From Liolophura sinensis (Eukaryota > Mollusca > Polyplacophora > Chitonida > Chitonidae): a DNA stretch of 64,000 nucleotides. Below, in pieces: positions 13,152 through 26,372 of the stretch. The position numbers were made by a program, and so were the translations under genes. Within the stretch, counting starts at the first letter, position 1. Each line of letters starts with the position of its first letter. The stretch spans positions 15,241,504 to 15,305,503 of the forward strand of contig NC_088298.1 in the NCBI RefSeq assembly GCF_032854445.1. The letters are read 5' to 3'. The notes under the pieces were generated by a model, which had not been told where the DNA came from, made no database searches, and worked only from the letters and a program-made list of their open reading frames with translations.

Positions 13152-13870
13152 ACATAGCGGGCTATAGGGTAGAACAAGTGTATCGGAGCGTTATGTAGGC
13201 AATAGGGTAGAACAAGTGTATGGGAGCGTCATGCAGGCAATAGTGTAGAACAAGTGTATCGGAGCGTCAAGCGGGCTATAGGGTAGAACAAGTGTATCGG
13301 AGCGTCATGCAGGCTATAGGGTAGAGCAAGTGTATCTGAGCGTCATGCAGGCTATTCTGTAGAACATGTGTATCTGAGCGTCATGCAGACAATAGGGTAG
13401 AACATGTGTATCTGAGCGGCATACAGGCATTTGGGTAGAGCAAGTTTATCGGAGCGTCATGCAGGCAATAGGATAGGACATGTGTATCGCAACGCCAGCA
13501 AACTATGAGATAGAAGAAGAATATCATGCATCATGCAAGTCTATCTGAGCGTCATGCAAGCTATGAGTTAGAATAAGTGTATCAGAGCCTCATGCAAGCT
13601 ATGAGTTAGAATAAGTGTATCAGAGCCTCATGCAAGCTATGAGTTAGAAAAAGTGTATCGGAGCGTCACGCAGACTATGAGTTAGAACAAATGAATCAGA
13701 GCGTCACGCAGGTTATGAGTTAGAATCGTAGGGTCACGCAGACTATGAGTTAGAACAAATGTATGAGAGCGTCACGCATGTTAAGAGTCAGAACAGGTGT
13801 ATCGGAGCGCCATGCAGGCTATGAGACAGAACAAGAGTATCGTAGCGCATTGCAAGCATTGAGGTATATA
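13152..13870. repeat. 38-bp minisatellite
   Basis: Unit 'tagggtagaacaagtgtatc' + 'ggagcgtcatgcaggcta', about 18 copies. The left block has 'ggcaatagggtag' and the right block 'gctatgagttag', indicating two subfamilies. Confidence 0.93.
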
Positions 13871-13896
13871 TAACATCGAAGCGCCTTCAACTCCTG

Positions 13897-14082
13897 AGTG
13901 GGCCCAGCCCGGCGCAATGAGTTAGGAGCCTCTCATCAATGCAGTCGCTCATGCTGGCTTTCTCGTGTTTCCCCTGGGTTCTGTCCGGTATCCTCCCACA
14001 ATAATGCTGGCCGCTGACGCATAAGTGAAATACTCTTGAGTAAGGCGTAAAACACCACTAAAATGAATAAAATAAATAAATC
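13897..14082 (+). mobile_element. SINE family A adjoining a 38-bp minisatellite
   Basis: A degraded head (gtgggcccagcccggcgcaa) leads to 'aggagcctctcatcaatgca', the central block and tail. It abuts the end of the minisatellite at 13.87 kb. Confidence 0.88.
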
Positions 14083-17000
14083 AACTCCTGAGGAAAAACA
14101 ATTGTGTGGAGCTTCGTGAAAGAGATGAGACACAACCTCCTGATGGAAAGTCACAGCACAACCAGTTACATATGAAGCTAAGCAGGTGACCATACTGGTG
14201 TCTGCTGTGAGACCGTGGCCCTAAGACGACCTATGCTGGGCAAAACAAAATCAATCGATTGGTGTGACAGGATTCTCTTAACAGCTTATAGCTTAACTGA
14301 TCTGTTAGATATCTAAACTCGTCCGGGATGGATCGGGAGTTCGTCAATTTCCGGTGGAGACGGTTGACAGCTGGTCTGTTTCTTTCGTCTGGAAATGGCG
14401 CATGGACTCACAATTCACGCAAGAACGAATATTAAAATGTAGGTCACGCTGTGTGGGTATGGATCATTCGTAAACTGGCAAATTTGGCAGTAAAATTATG
14501 CCACAGTACAAAAGATCCCATTGATGAAATGATGAAATGCCTATGTAGTATACCTCTACTTGTAAACGTTTAAAGGCCTGTTAATTTTGGGAATTAGCCT
14601 TGCGATTATTGACATGGAACGTTCATTAAGGTTAACGGCTGGTATACGAATGTCTGTTTGACGCCTAGGTTCATATGCCCCGTAAAGGAAATGAATAGAA
14701 ATAAAACTGAATCTGTTGTTATGGCGTCGAAGTTGCTTCGTTTGAAACAGCGACAGCGAGAGGTGGAAATTTCGTATACCGTACCCACCATTCTTTTCTT
14801 GGCTCGATCGCTAGTATGATGTATTGCTCGATGGTATCTCCTATACGTACAGACGCACTCAAACGTGAGTCTAGAAGAAACCATGCTATTCTAACTCCGC
14901 TCGCGTGTACAACAGCGTCTTTGACCAGCAATTGAGACTGGAGAGGTGAGGCGAAAGTTGATTGACATGTCCAGGGATCTGAATTAAAGCCCGCCAATCA
15001 AAACGGACCGTCTTGAAAGCCACACGGTAATCTAGACCTGTGTTGGCCCAGATTTTACACGAGTCCGTTCCGCCAACTTCACATTAAATCCTGAATTTCC
15101 TTTTACCCATAATCAACCCTGTCAACAGACTTCGAGCAGTCTTGAATTAGGCCTTCCGCCTCGGATTTCACTCGTTTAAACGAAACGCCAGGTTGAGAAA
15201 TTCAGGACGGGCCAAACTGCCATGAGCCAATTCGGGCTTGTCCTTCTCACAGCAAACGAAATCTATACCACGTCGGTGTTCTCCGTTCCGGAGTAATGTC
15301 TCCGATTGCCATTCGGATTTTTTTCGGAAAATCCCGGAAATACGAGCTTTTGGCAAATACCTACACTGTCATCAGTTGGAAGATAAATTGATTGTTTTCT
15401 TGAGTTTAGCGTACTCTTAATATTATTTCGTTCACTCAACGACGGCCTCTTCTTTCACCCTGGTAAAAATATTGACATACTTAAAGTGCTGCTTCACTGA
15501 AAAACCGCGCAGAAGACATCTTGATCAAAGTATCTTGATCGAGCGGTTTACATGACTCTCTTTCAATCACTTGAACACACGAGCTTCAATACAAGGCTTG
15601 GGCAGGAAAAAATTGTGAGATTCCCCTGCTTCTGTTGTTGGAGATGGAGAGCCCTTATATGGCCGTTTTGATGGGTTACATATAGCGTTCCTGCCGTATC
15701 CGATCACTAGTAGGCTCGAATCCAGCTGTGGCTGGTTCGGTTTCAGTTACCAGGTTTAGCGAAGGATCGTGGTTTATTCCAAGCGCTTCTGCTAACAAAT
15801 ATTATTGAGCTGACAAGTACATTCCACCATAAAACACCAGTCAATGAAATCAATCAGTGAGCAAGATAGTTCAATTCCAGACCAGTGACGTTTAAATATA
15901 TTGTAACTAGCATCACTGCATTTTTTTTTTTGGTACCATATTCTGTTTAGCTCATGATAATTTTAGTTTTCATACAAATTTCTCTCATTCACACATTTAA
16001 AAGCTCGCAAAAATCATTTTGAGTTGCATTTTATAAAAATTTCTTTATGCAGTCACAATATCACCTTAAAATATTAGGATCAATTTTATTTCTAGATATG
16101 AGCCTATTCACATCCACTTACAATTCTAAAAAATAAAAAGAACATTGAGGTAAACTGACGAGAGGCTTGACTGGTTGCTTGTGATCTTTTGACAGTTACC
16201 ACACAGTCGTTACCATTCTAATTTTACTGTCTGGGCTGTAAGTATTTTATTATACTAATATCCAGCTACATTTGCTAAAATAATCAGACTGATTGATTAA
16301 TCGATCTAAGTCAAACAGACAATTTTAAAGAAGGTATTGATGACCCCTAATATTGGACCCATTTCTAGGTTATTACCTCCTTACCGTTTTACGCTGCAAA
16401 GCACTGAATAACATTTCCAAGTTATAAGAAATGCTGAAAATCCTAATAAGCACACTAACAGGTTATACGTATATCGTAACTTTGTTCAGAACCAAGCTGG
16501 GGATTTTTTTAAAAGCCAAAAATTTGAAAAAAAATTCATCTGGTTTTCCAACAATATATTTTCCAAAGTAATTTTACATTAGCTTCAGCATCTGTCTTTG
16601 ATTTAATTTTCCCTCGTGACTTTTCTTCGTGAGTTATCAGAGGGCTCATAAATGTATTTAACACTCTTTTTATTCCAGAATATTCCACAAGAAAATGATA
16701 AAAATACGTCAAATTACATCACTTCCATGAAATCTCAAACGCCAAGCCTACGAACATGTTTCCTTTATATTTGTTTTAACGGCAGGGGAAGCTAAAAAAA
16801 ATTGTGTTTAAAGAGAATTTGAGAAACACAATGGCACGACCTGTCAAATGGCATTTATAGTTCCTGCGATCTTTTATGTTCTTTTTATCGCACTTTTATT
16901 TGTTTGAAGGTAAACAAAATTTCAAATGCCCACAGGAATTCAGAAAATCGATAATCATTCTTACATTTTACAGCATGACGATGTGACGAATTGGCACGTC

Positions 17001-17469
17001 AACGAAACGCCAGTGTAAAAACGCCTCCTTATGGACATAATGCGGATAGTCAAGGGGAATAATCCATATTACCACGAAGACTCCAGCGAAGCGTGAAATC
17101 TTCCATCAAAGTTTGTAAATGCTACCGAGCCTGGAGGTATATAAAATACGGACTTAAGGAGGTCAGTAAGTTAATATGTACGTCCAGAGACTGACTGATT
17201 GAAACAAGTATGTTAAGGACACTTTATCACGATATTAATGCATTGTAGCCGCGCATATGTCTTATGATAGAATTATAGCAGTCTTGCTGGTGAATATGAG
17301 TGTTTTCTGGAGGAAAGAGAGACCAATATATAGCAGTATTATTTGATAAACACGAAAAGAAGTTTGCTTTACCATGAGGCGGAAGCTGTAAGCTGGAACC
17401 CGCGATCTCATTGGCCAGGGTCCAGGGTGACTGAAAACATAGGGAAATAGACCGACTAAGATCACCAGT
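14083..17469. other. Intergenic, AT-rich
   Basis: Contains one family C SINE. Overlapping frames at 14606-14997 (minus) look partly protein-like but disagree in frame and have no splice sites that would link them. Confidence 0.45.
15668..15848 (+). mobile_element. SINE family C, diverged
   Basis: B box 'taggctcgaatccagct', body 'atcgtggtttattccaagcg' and tail 'cataaaacaccagtcaatga'. Confidence 0.62.
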
Positions 17470-17945
17470 TTTTAAAGGAAGAGGCCGCTAAAAATCGACG
17501 CAGGCTTCGCTGAGCAGATCGCTTAAAACTATACACAAATATGCTTTCATTTATTTTTTGTAGATTTTTTGTGAAAAGAGTTACAGGCGTCCAAACCTTT
17601 GATTTCCAAGGTGGGCTTTATGGACCATTCTGTCACAGGAAGTTTATCCAACTCTGATCACGACACTGAATGTTGGAATAACTCTTTTCGCCCATGAGTG
17701 AAAGATTACCGAAATAATGTTCCCCAAAATTCCTTCCTTCTGGTGAACAACAGGAAAAAGAGTGATCTGACGTCAGAGTTCCCAGAAACCGTCGGTATGG
17801 CTCATACAGCCCACCATAGTATTCAAATATTTGAATACCTTTCAAAACTCTGAAATCTGAAAAATATAAATGAATTATTTTTACGCATAGTTTTCAGTTG
17901 TCTTTATGATGATCTTTACATCATATTTTAGCCTTCTTTTACTTT
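17470..17945. repeat. Dispersed repeat D3, copy 1 (~480 bp)
   Basis: Shares with 40265-40740: 'tgggctttatggaccattct', 'ggaataactcttttcgccca', 'gaaagattaccgaaataatg', 'cccaccatagtattcaaata' and the end 'cttcttttactttaa'. Confidence 0.82.
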
Positions 17946-18189
17946 AATGTCTTATGAGAGGGACAAGACCCGGGTTTGAATCCGCTAACAAGGCAGACCA
18001 TCTAACCCTAGTGATTCCTAAGTGCTCTGATGGACCTGATGGAACAAGTTCCACAAAGCAATTCATGATTTATGAAAAAATATATTATTAGGTTTTGGTT
18101 TTATAATACTGCAAAAATGAAATGTTTACACGTTTACAGGAAAATATTTATGCAGTGACCAGAAGCTTAAAAGTTTAAAGCGCCCAGAA

Positions 18190-18425
18190 CCATCCTCTAA
18201 AATCGATAGTGCAACGACTGGTTGACCGGTATCAGTATAATGGTTTGGGCGGGGCGTTATACTTGCCTTCGGTAAGCCGTCTCAGTGAAGCAGCACTAGA
18301 TAAAAGAGCGGTGGAAATCCGTCCTGCAACAAGGAGGCACATTACATGCAGGGTAAGGATTCCTTCGTCGTCATATGACTGAAAAATTGTTAAGTACGAA
18401 GTTAAACCTCACGCACTCACTCTAA
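18190..18425 (+). mobile_element. SINE family B
   Basis: Ends 'tgactgaaaaattgttaagt', 'acgaagttaaacctcacgca', followed by CACTCACTC. Contains 'taagccgtctcagtgaagca' and 'tggaaatccgtcctgcaaca', shared with the copy at 57.3 kb. The head is degraded. Confidence 0.8.
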
Positions 18426-18739
18426 AATCGTATTTCAAACTTGGCTTAAGCCAGAAAAGACTGTGAAATCGGGCCCTGATTGTCCGAAATCTAGTAAATA
18501 GCCAAATAATGACTGTTGTAATGCAGACTAATGCTTTTGATGGTTAAAAGTTCAAAATACTCATAGCTGTGTTCCCTAATAAATGAGTCACTAACTTCAA
18601 ACGAAGATCAATGGCTTATAATTGCCAGAAAAACAATCTGCATACTCCGAGCTAATTAGGCCTTACACACATACACGAGCTCTGATTCTGCACTTAACTA
18701 CAGACGTAGACACACGGATGCACATGTGTCGGCTGGGGT

Positions 18740-18840
18740 GTTTGGCTGCGTCGTCGAATGAAACACGATACGCTATTGGATAATTTAAAAGCGCGTACCG
18801 CATCAAAATTAACCGTAATTATCCAATCGATGCTCACGCA
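18740..18840. repeat. Dispersed repeat D5, copy 1
   Basis: 'cgatacgctattggataatt' and 'aaaagcgcgtaccgcatcaa' parallel 20205-20275 ('cgatacgccattggtcaatt', 'aaatcgcgcgtaccgcagtg'). Confidence 0.6.
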
Positions 18841-19393
18841 AGCGGACAGACAGACACATGTCAATCATCATAGAAATGCTAACGGTTCCCATCAGGTACG
18901 CGGAAGTTGTGTCATCAACCTTTCTCACCTGAGTCGATTGACTGACATTTGTGAGACTGAATGTTATCCTATACTAAGAAATGATGTGGTGCCAAACAAC
19001 CCATCGATCGATTGTTAACTGGTTATCATGTGTCATATGTTATCAATCAAATGATCGGTTCTGCATTAGTTGTATACGCATTTTGATATAATGTGGTGTA
19101 TAAATATTTAAATACGTGGGTAAAAAGTTGAATATTCTTATGTGGAGATCAGGTATGAGAAAAGTGCGAAATCGTAGTTTGAATACAAAGACGTACAAAT
19201 TTGAGAATGTCCCCTTGTTTGTTTTCTTTTATTTATACCTATATAGATATACGTTTCGGCTGAATTGTAACTGTCAGCTATCTCTTCCTTATGATGAACA
19301 TATTTTCTCGGACTGTATTTGTCTTGCTAAGCAAATGAAGCGAAGTTTCCCAAACATTTCTTCTACATTATTAACCATATTGTAAGAGTATCT

Positions 19394-19719
19394 CTAGCTG
19401 TGTAAACCATTTTGGCGATCTCCTAAGAACTTGATGTAAGGCAGCGTCAACCATGCCTTACGATTGTCAAATAATCACTGATTGCCACTAGGGTAAAAAG
19501 GGGAATAGGCAGTACAGGCCTGACATTGCCTTTTGCGGCAGTCGGCAACGGGATTTCTAGCTGTGTAAACCATTTTGGCGATCTCCTATGAACTTGATGT
19601 AAGGCAGCGTCAACCATGCCTTACGATTGTCAAATAATCACTGATTGCCACTAGAGTAAAAAGGGGAATAGGCAGTACGGACCTGACATTGCCTTTTGCG
19701 GCAGTCGGCAACGGGATTT
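19394..19719. repeat. 163-bp tandem duplication
   Basis: 'ctagctgtgtaaaccatttt' at 19394 and 19557; only a few substitutions separate the copies. The second copy leads into 'ggcaacgggatttgaactcg', a B-box complement. Confidence 0.94.
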
Positions 19720-19805
19720 GAACTCGCAATTCCATGCATCAAGATCTGGTTGTTTGCTCAAAGACACGCTTTGGTGAACTGAGACAGCTTGCCCACTTCA
19801 CAGCA
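19690..19805 (-). mobile_element. Possible tRNA-related head of another SINE
   Basis: On the minus strand 'gggcaagctgtctcagttca' (A-box-like) and 'gcgagttcaaatcccgttgc' (B box) are 60-70 bp apart. No cloverleaf is evident. Confidence 0.4.
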
Positions 19806-20189
19806 GAGGACCTGATACCGGTAACGCTGTATATGTTTCCCCATCAGTATAATACTAATATGGTGGAAAATGTTTTCTGCAGCGATCATACTTATGCGAT
19901 ATGGATCTTCGCGTGGGTCTTCTATCAATAAAGGCGCGTGTCTAGTTCATTTAATCCTGGTCGATAATTTTATGCCCCCCCAATTAGCTTTAGATATCAG
20001 CTTGTATTGACTCGGTATCTTTTATCGACAGATGCAAAATATAGTAGAGCCATTATCCGCCAGGGGGCAGCACTTCATCAGCATTTATGTCAGACGAGGC
20101 GCCACTTAAACGTAAACACAATTAATATCTCAAACAAAATGCGATTATTATAACGCAGGCGGACCAGTTTTGGTTGCACTGATTTCAGT

Positions 20190-20290
20190 GCATGAGTCGA
20201 CAGATGCAACGCGATACGCCATTGGTCAATTTAAATCGCGCGTACCGCAGTGTAATTAACTGCAGGAATGGATACCGACACCAGTTATCA
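20190..20290. repeat. Dispersed repeat D5, copy 2
   Basis: See copy 1; same orientation, diverged flanks. Confidence 0.6.
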
Positions 20291-21589
20291 ATGATCCATT
20301 CTCCTGGGGGAAAAACATTAAGTCCTGTCAAGAGAAGAGAGAATTGCAAACGTAGACTTACACGGGTTAAAATCATATTTAATCCTGAGTATGAGTGGTC
20401 GAGGATATTTTAGATTTGATTTTATAGCTGTACTGAAGAATTATATTCAGTTATATTATGACGGTGGTCATTGTAACGATGAATTGAATCGGATTTCCAG
20501 GAGTAAACCACCAACCTTTTGGCGAGTAACAGATGAACTTTTTCACTTGTTTTCCACGAATATGACGTACATCTTGCGCTCCCTCTGCAAACGATGAAAT
20601 ATGTGTCACAAGTAGGACAGTTAGTCACTTACTTGCCAAAGGCCGGAGGTTGAATACAGGGTTTTAGCAACCTTAGCCCAATTATAAGTGACCATACCAT
20701 CGTATAAGAGATAAATTCTTAAGTAAACCCCAAAATAGATCTCATCACAGTACAGCAAACAAGTATGGCAACATCAGTAAGATAAACGGATCTATATGTA
20801 TATGCAGTAAAAGTGGGCAGGAAATTTCCAAAATTCTCTTGCTTCCGTTGCTCTCGGATCCTTCGTGGGATTAAGCGGTCGACTATTCTCTTTTGCGTTC
20901 ATGCATGAAGTTCGCTGTAGCCAATTGTCTCCCTTCCATTCGGTAGACTCTGGCCTCCTTCAGCCATAAAAATGGCTGCCTTGTTTCGTGTCCATAGAAT
21001 CTTCTTGAATATGCAGGAAATGTCATGGCGTTAAACAATAATCAAATGAATTACTCCATTTATCTGCGTGATTGCGTTGCCTTCTTGTCTGAAGTCACTT
21101 TGGTCAGATACCTGCCAAATGTACAGAAAAACCATGCATTCTTTAGAACACCATGCACGCATGGCGCGATATAACACTCTGATTTCCGAGCAAGCGCAAT
21201 TGAGTCATTCATCGAATGTTCGGAATTTCGACGGACCCACCCGAAGCTAGCTGGGTGGTCGTGTTTACGTGTAGTTGTACCATACAAATAGATACTTAAT
21301 CCATTGTCGGTAATCTCATGTATTCGAAATACTTCTTGACGATGATTGCAATTAGCAAATTTCAGACAAGCCTGCCAATATTTGTAATGATGTATCAATA
21401 CATATGTCAAATCATATACAAATACAAATCATATGTGCATTGAAGTGAATATTCTGCTCATATATGTTTAATGAGATGCATTTTCCAGTCACTGCAGCTT
21501 ATTTTATCTTATAGGTGACGATGGCGGGTCTATTAACAGATTACAGTCATTCGATCTGTTAAGGTTGCCTTTGAATGCCTTTACAAGTA

Positions 21590-21672
21590 TATTTATTCAT
21601 TTATTTGATCAGTGTTTCACTCAAGAATATTTCACTTATACGACGGCCGCCAGCATTATGGTGGGTGGAAAC
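21590..21672 (-). mobile_element. SINE family A, tail fragment
   Basis: Only the tail and central block to 'cagcattatggtgggtgga' remain. Confidence 0.85.
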
Positions 21673-22802
21673 GTTATAAGTATAATGTAATTCGACATGA
21701 AGTACAGAAGCTCGTCGAATTAATTTCCAGAAAATAACCGAAACATAATTATGTGCACAAAAACCTATAAGCGTCTTTTCGGCATCACTGAAAACTGTTC
21801 ACTGCTTTTCTCTTTAGGTGACTGCGTCCCAACTTCTTACTTTTACATTATAAAAACTGAATTCTTAGTGCTTTGGCGGTGTTTTGAGTGTTTTGAGCGT
21901 TGTTTTGAAAAATAATAATGTTCATGCAGTTATTGTCCTGGATGAGCCATTATGGTTGACGACTGGTATACGTCTTGTTCAACGCTTAGTTATAAAGCTG
22001 CTTAATCAGGTATATAAGCCTATATATCCACAGGTATCCCACCTTTCATGAACACACCGTGTGCATTTATACTGAGACTGTAGCCAACATGAAGTCATTC
22101 CGCAGGTGCACGTTTGGTTTAGGATTTATCACGTATATATATACAGAAGCAGCCAGCGTACGTTGGAGAGATATAAGTATCCTGCGCCGCACACACTGAG
22201 GAGGGACTGGCATTTGGCGAAAAGAATGGCAATCTAGACAAGGAAACTTCGAAAAATGTCGGTTTTTCACCCCAACCCGATGAAGGACGTCTTACCTTGA
22301 GTCTGTTTTTGCCATTAAATCTACACGAGAAACATCTTCATTAGCAGGTTTCCCCGCAAACGGACACCGCGACAAAGCTTTTCGGCAAAACGCTCCTCTC
22401 TCAGATATCGAAGATGGAGCAACGAGCTAAACCGTTTACCCGAAATGTTCGGCGATGTTCGGATTTTTGGGCTCGAGTTAATCTCTTTCCCGTTAGCAGA
22501 TGAGCCATGTGTGGCAGGTGAAACGCCGAAGCGGCCAAGGTAAAGAAGTGCGTTTGTGACTTGTACTTTGCAGCTGAAACCGTGTTGTTTTTTGACTGAC
22601 GGACTGACTGATAGATTAGTTTGGGCTATATACTGATCTTGTTAGTATATAAATACTGAGCCGTGATTTTTTCTGTTGTTGTTCGCGGGGATATGGTGTG
22701 GTGTATAATTTGGATGGCGGGTCCATCTAACATAATAGTGTTCGCATACAACTGGACATATTTATATATGCTAGGCCATACATACATGTCGAGAATTATT
22801 AT

Positions 22803-22900
22803 TCCTTATTTATTTATTTATTTGATTGGTGCTTTACGGCGCACTCGAGAATATTTCACGTATACGAGGGCGGCCAACATTATGGTGAGAGGAAAAACAC
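22803..22900 (-). mobile_element. SINE family A, tail fragment
   Basis: (ttat)n, 'gattggtgctttacggcgca' and 'ggccaacattatggtgagag' are seen; the rest is missing. Confidence 0.85.
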
Positions 22901-23527
22901 AACAAATGTTGTAGGCAGTATATCCAAGCCGTGTACCATGCAAACTATATATTTTATTGATAACCAAGATATGTATCTCAGCCGTTATTTGATTGCAGCT
23001 TTTCCTCTATCCAACATGTCATATGTTCAAAATAAAAGGCCAGTCTGTATGATACATGTCACACTGTTTTCTTATGGAAATCTTTAACTGTCCTGGATAT
23101 CGCCTTTCACAGACTTGTACGGGATAGAGTCCGTTCAACATTGCTGTGGAAGCGTAAGCTTGGAAAGGATCACAGTTTGGGATATGAGAATTTGGCAATA
23201 GCCTGCGTCGTCACTTATTCTCTATAGCATCTTGAGCTAAATGTTATTTAATTCGATTGGTCTTTAAAGTTATATTAAAATAATTCTACACTTATATGAT
23301 CGAATGTGAAAGAAAAGGGAACGATATTAAAGAATTTTTCACTTTTATGATCAAACGTGGAGGAAACCAGAGTTCCCAGATTACTGCACCGCCCTTTGTT
23401 ATGTACCCAACGAACCCCCTGACTTGAAGCCGCAACAGAAGTAGCGATCGCTGTCATGGATTCGAGCCGACAATCCCTTATATCCAGATACATTGTAATT
23501 TATGTTTTATTCCGCTTCAGTGCATGG

Positions 23528-23776
23528 CGGGGCCTTCATGGCTCAGTTGGTTAGCGCGCTAGCGCAGCTTATTGACCCAGGAGTCTCTCATAAATGCGGT
23601 CGCTGTGAGTTCAAGTCTGGCTTCCTATCTTTGGAAGGTCTGTCTACAATCTGCGGATAGTCGTGGGCTTTGCCCGGTTTCCTCTCACCATAATTTTGGC
23701 CGCCGTCGTACAAGTGAAATACTCTTAAGTACGCCGTAAACCTCCAATCAAATAAAACGAATAAATCAATAAATAA
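23528..23776 (+). mobile_element. Full-length SINE family A, head to tail
   Basis: The A box region (tggctcagttggttagc), B box (gagttcaagtc), central block and AAATAAA-like tail are in order. TGCATGG is repeated at 23521 and 23777. The tRNA resemblance is clear in the head, but there is no cloverleaf, so it is not a tRNA gene. Confidence 0.94.
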
Positions 23777-23845
23777 ATGCATGGTCAGGGTTCTACCACA
23801 ATATACCTGAGAAAGTGACATGTATTTATGTGACAGCTGCCTATA

Positions 23846-24080
23846 CAGTCACTTACACTCTAAAACTAATCTGTTAAGATGAATATATTGTGTTTCCTGA
23901 GTGATTGTAGAATAGATTACGTTACTTCATGTTTACAACGGAATAGTTAATAACAATACTATAATCTGTGCTCTCCTCACTCTGTAAGCACAGGCGTACA
24001 ATATTCTGTCGGTTTAGTAAACTAGTTTTATAGTTCATATAGCCGGGAGAGAAACTCCCAGATGTAGTCCAACCCCAAAA
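23846..24080. mobile_element. MITE of the TACACTC family, partial
   Basis: Begins 'tacactctaaaactaatctg', a one- to three-base variant of the family terminus; the remainder is diverged and the right end unclear. Confidence 0.5.
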
Positions 24081-24307
24081 CATTAGTTTTATGCATTATT
24101 TAATACATTTTATTTTTACTTTACGAATACACTGTTGGTTTTTTCCTCCTGCACGTGGGCGGTCAGTTAAGTTTATATCACACATAGGTAGAATTAAGAT
24201 GTTGCGAAGATGGTCAGGTAAGCGGCCTGATACTATTTCGATTGGGTCAACCTGCATAAGGTACAGCCAATCAACCAGACGCTGACTTGAGCACTCCCCC
24301 GCGTATC

Positions 24308-24488
24308 TGTTTATTTATTTATTTATTTATTTATTTGATCGATATTTTACGCGGTACGAACATTTCACCTAAACGACCGCCGTGGTGTGAGAAAACCGAA
24401 CAGACCCAGGGGGTCTGGAAGACCTCTCCCGCATAAGACCAAAGACCGAGAAAACTAGCAAGGGCTGGACTTAGAGTGGCCAATAAGC
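24308..24488 (-). mobile_element. SINE family A, diverged
   Basis: Long (ttta)n tail, 'atattttacgcggtacgaac', shortened central block and 'gggctggacttagagtggcc' B-box remnant. Confidence 0.82.
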
Positions 24489-24566
24489 TTACAGACTCGT
24501 ATACCACTCCCTCCACCTACCACCACCAACAACAACACGTGCACACACATACACACACTATGTATA

Positions 24567-25345
24567 TGTCATTTAATAACCTTAGCGATTGTGCCAGAAG
24601 TTAATGGATGGACCCAACACATCCGTTGTCCTACCGTCTCTTCTCGTGACAACTTTTCTTTTCATTCACCTCCAGGTGAAAGCAGTTGTGACGTCAAGAT
24701 TGGACATTTGTAACCAACGTGTGGGACATTCGGTTGACCTATTTGCAATAATAGCCCTTATGATTTGTCAGTTGCGTGTTCTTGGTCTATTGGCTAAATT
24801 ATCCGTTCAACAGCAAACTCTCGTCAACTATTACAAACTTAGTGATGATTAGAAACTCTACAAGTGCCAGTTGTGCAAGCACCGCCTTGGGATAACGGAC
24901 AACATCATGTCGCCGTCAGCGTGCTTTAGATTTTTCCTTTTTCCCGTTTTTTCATCGATGAAAGGTGAATGGGAGCAGATTGAGAACTCAGACGCACTCG
25001 TTGCTCTACTCATGGCTTCCCTGATCAATGGTGGATGCCAAATTGCATAAGTTGCTATTATCGGCGAATGTGCTCAGTCAGGAAGTTCACGACGTCTGCA
25101 TATAAGCTATCATCGTCATTTAATCAAGCTGGCGAATGTTGAAGGACATCATGGAAACCTATAGCGAAGGATCAATCCTTTCTGGCAGCAAGACGACAAG
25201 CCACAGTCATACGTGAGATCATTTTAGAATATAGCATATTCACTAAAATGATAAAAAAAAATGATATTTCAGTATGACTGAGTTTAAATGTGTATTCTGA
25301 GACTAAAGTTAAACAGTTTACTTTAATAACATAAACTTCAGGGTT
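24567..25345. repeat. Dispersed repeat D4, copy 1
   Basis: 'cgccttgggataacggacaa', 'catcatgtcgccgtcagcgt', 'gatcaatggtggatgcca' and 'caggaagttcacgacgtctg' match 26643-27095. This copy contains about 230 bp not present in the other, which includes an ORF of no clear meaning (24589-24852). Confidence 0.8.
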
Positions 25346-25449
25346 TTTTTTCACCAAACCAGGCCCCGACTGGTCAATGGAAATTCATAGCTTCTTCTGC
25401 AACTTGACTAATGGAGTTGAGAGCAAAGTCCACTGCAACTTTACTTATT

Positions 25450-25575
25450 TATTTCATTATTGCTTAATACCATTCGCGAGAATTTCACTTCTGCGATGGC
25501 GACCAGTATATTACTGGTGGAGGAAACGGTAGAGCTCGGAGTAAACAACCAGCTGTGGGCAAGATATATGTCGTA
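25450..25575 (-). mobile_element. SINE family C, fragment
   Basis: 'aatttcacttctgcgatggc' and 'cggagtaaacaaccagctgt' match family C. Confidence 0.6.
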
Positions 25576-26012
25576 TTATTGGTGGTCGAACGAAATTCAT
25601 GTAAGACTACACGATGCAATACCATTCTGCACTCATTTCCTCATAGTCACCAATGACAATGAAAACCAGTAGGGGATTGTCCAAGTCGAGATTTCTAGAA
25701 GAAGGATATCCGGGCACTTCATTTGTATTAGGCAGGAGAAAGCTGATGACGAGGTCAAAGCTATAGGAAAATGAAAATGATTGGACAATATTCTGATAAT
25801 AACCAGAAATTATAGTATGTTAAACAAGAGAACAGTCTGCAAAACAAGTAAATTGTAAACGTCAACAAAGCCTGGTTTTCGACTTGAAGTTGAAGCAGAG
25901 TTCTGCGTACGGCCTTCAGATTCTCACGGAACATTCGTTTTTTCTTTTGTTTGTTGTTTTTGTTGTTGTTTCATATATATATGTTGGTGGTTTATATCGT
26001 ATATAGGTGAAA

Positions 26013-26283
26013 ATAATTTATTTTATTTATTTACTTGATTGGTGTTTTACGTCGTACTCAAGAATATTTCACTTGTACGACGGCGGCCAACATTATGGTG
26101 GGAGGAAATTGGGCAGAGCCCGGGGGAAACCCACAACCGCAGGTTGCTGGCAGACCTTCTCACGTATGGCCGGAGAGGAAGACAGCCTGAGCTGGACTTA
26201 AGCTCACAACGACCGCATTGGTAAGTGGCTTCTGGGTCATTACGGTGCGCTAGCGCGCTAACCATCTGAGCCACGGAGGCCCC
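26013..26283 (-). mobile_element. Full-length SINE family A with 9-bp target duplication
   Basis: Head (gagccacggaggcccc), B box, central block and ttgattggtgttttac tail are all present. Perfect direct repeats TAGGTGAAA flank it at 26004-26012 and 26284-26292, defining the element ends. Confidence 0.95.
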
Positions 26284-26372
26284 TAGGTGAAATAAAGGTA
26301 CGAACATGCCCCGAGGGGATATCTCCCCATCCCGCCAGGTACGTTATCTCACAAACCTCCTAACACGGATTA

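Larger units (their letters stand above)
20800..23254. other. Intergenic with two SINE tails
   Basis: Nothing else recognised; frames here are short and inconsistent. Confidence 0.5.

Noticed and set aside
14606-14997. Two overlapping minus-strand frames that look partly protein-like
   Set aside because: They are in different frames, have no splice sites to choose between them and no recognised motif.
23528-23600. tRNA gene
   Set aside because: It has A and B boxes but no acceptor-stem pairing, and it continues into a SINE body; it is a SINE head.
24589-24852. Short plus-strand membrane-like ORF
   Set aside because: Lies within one copy of dispersed repeat D4, lacks an ATG at its start, and the other copy has no equivalent frame.
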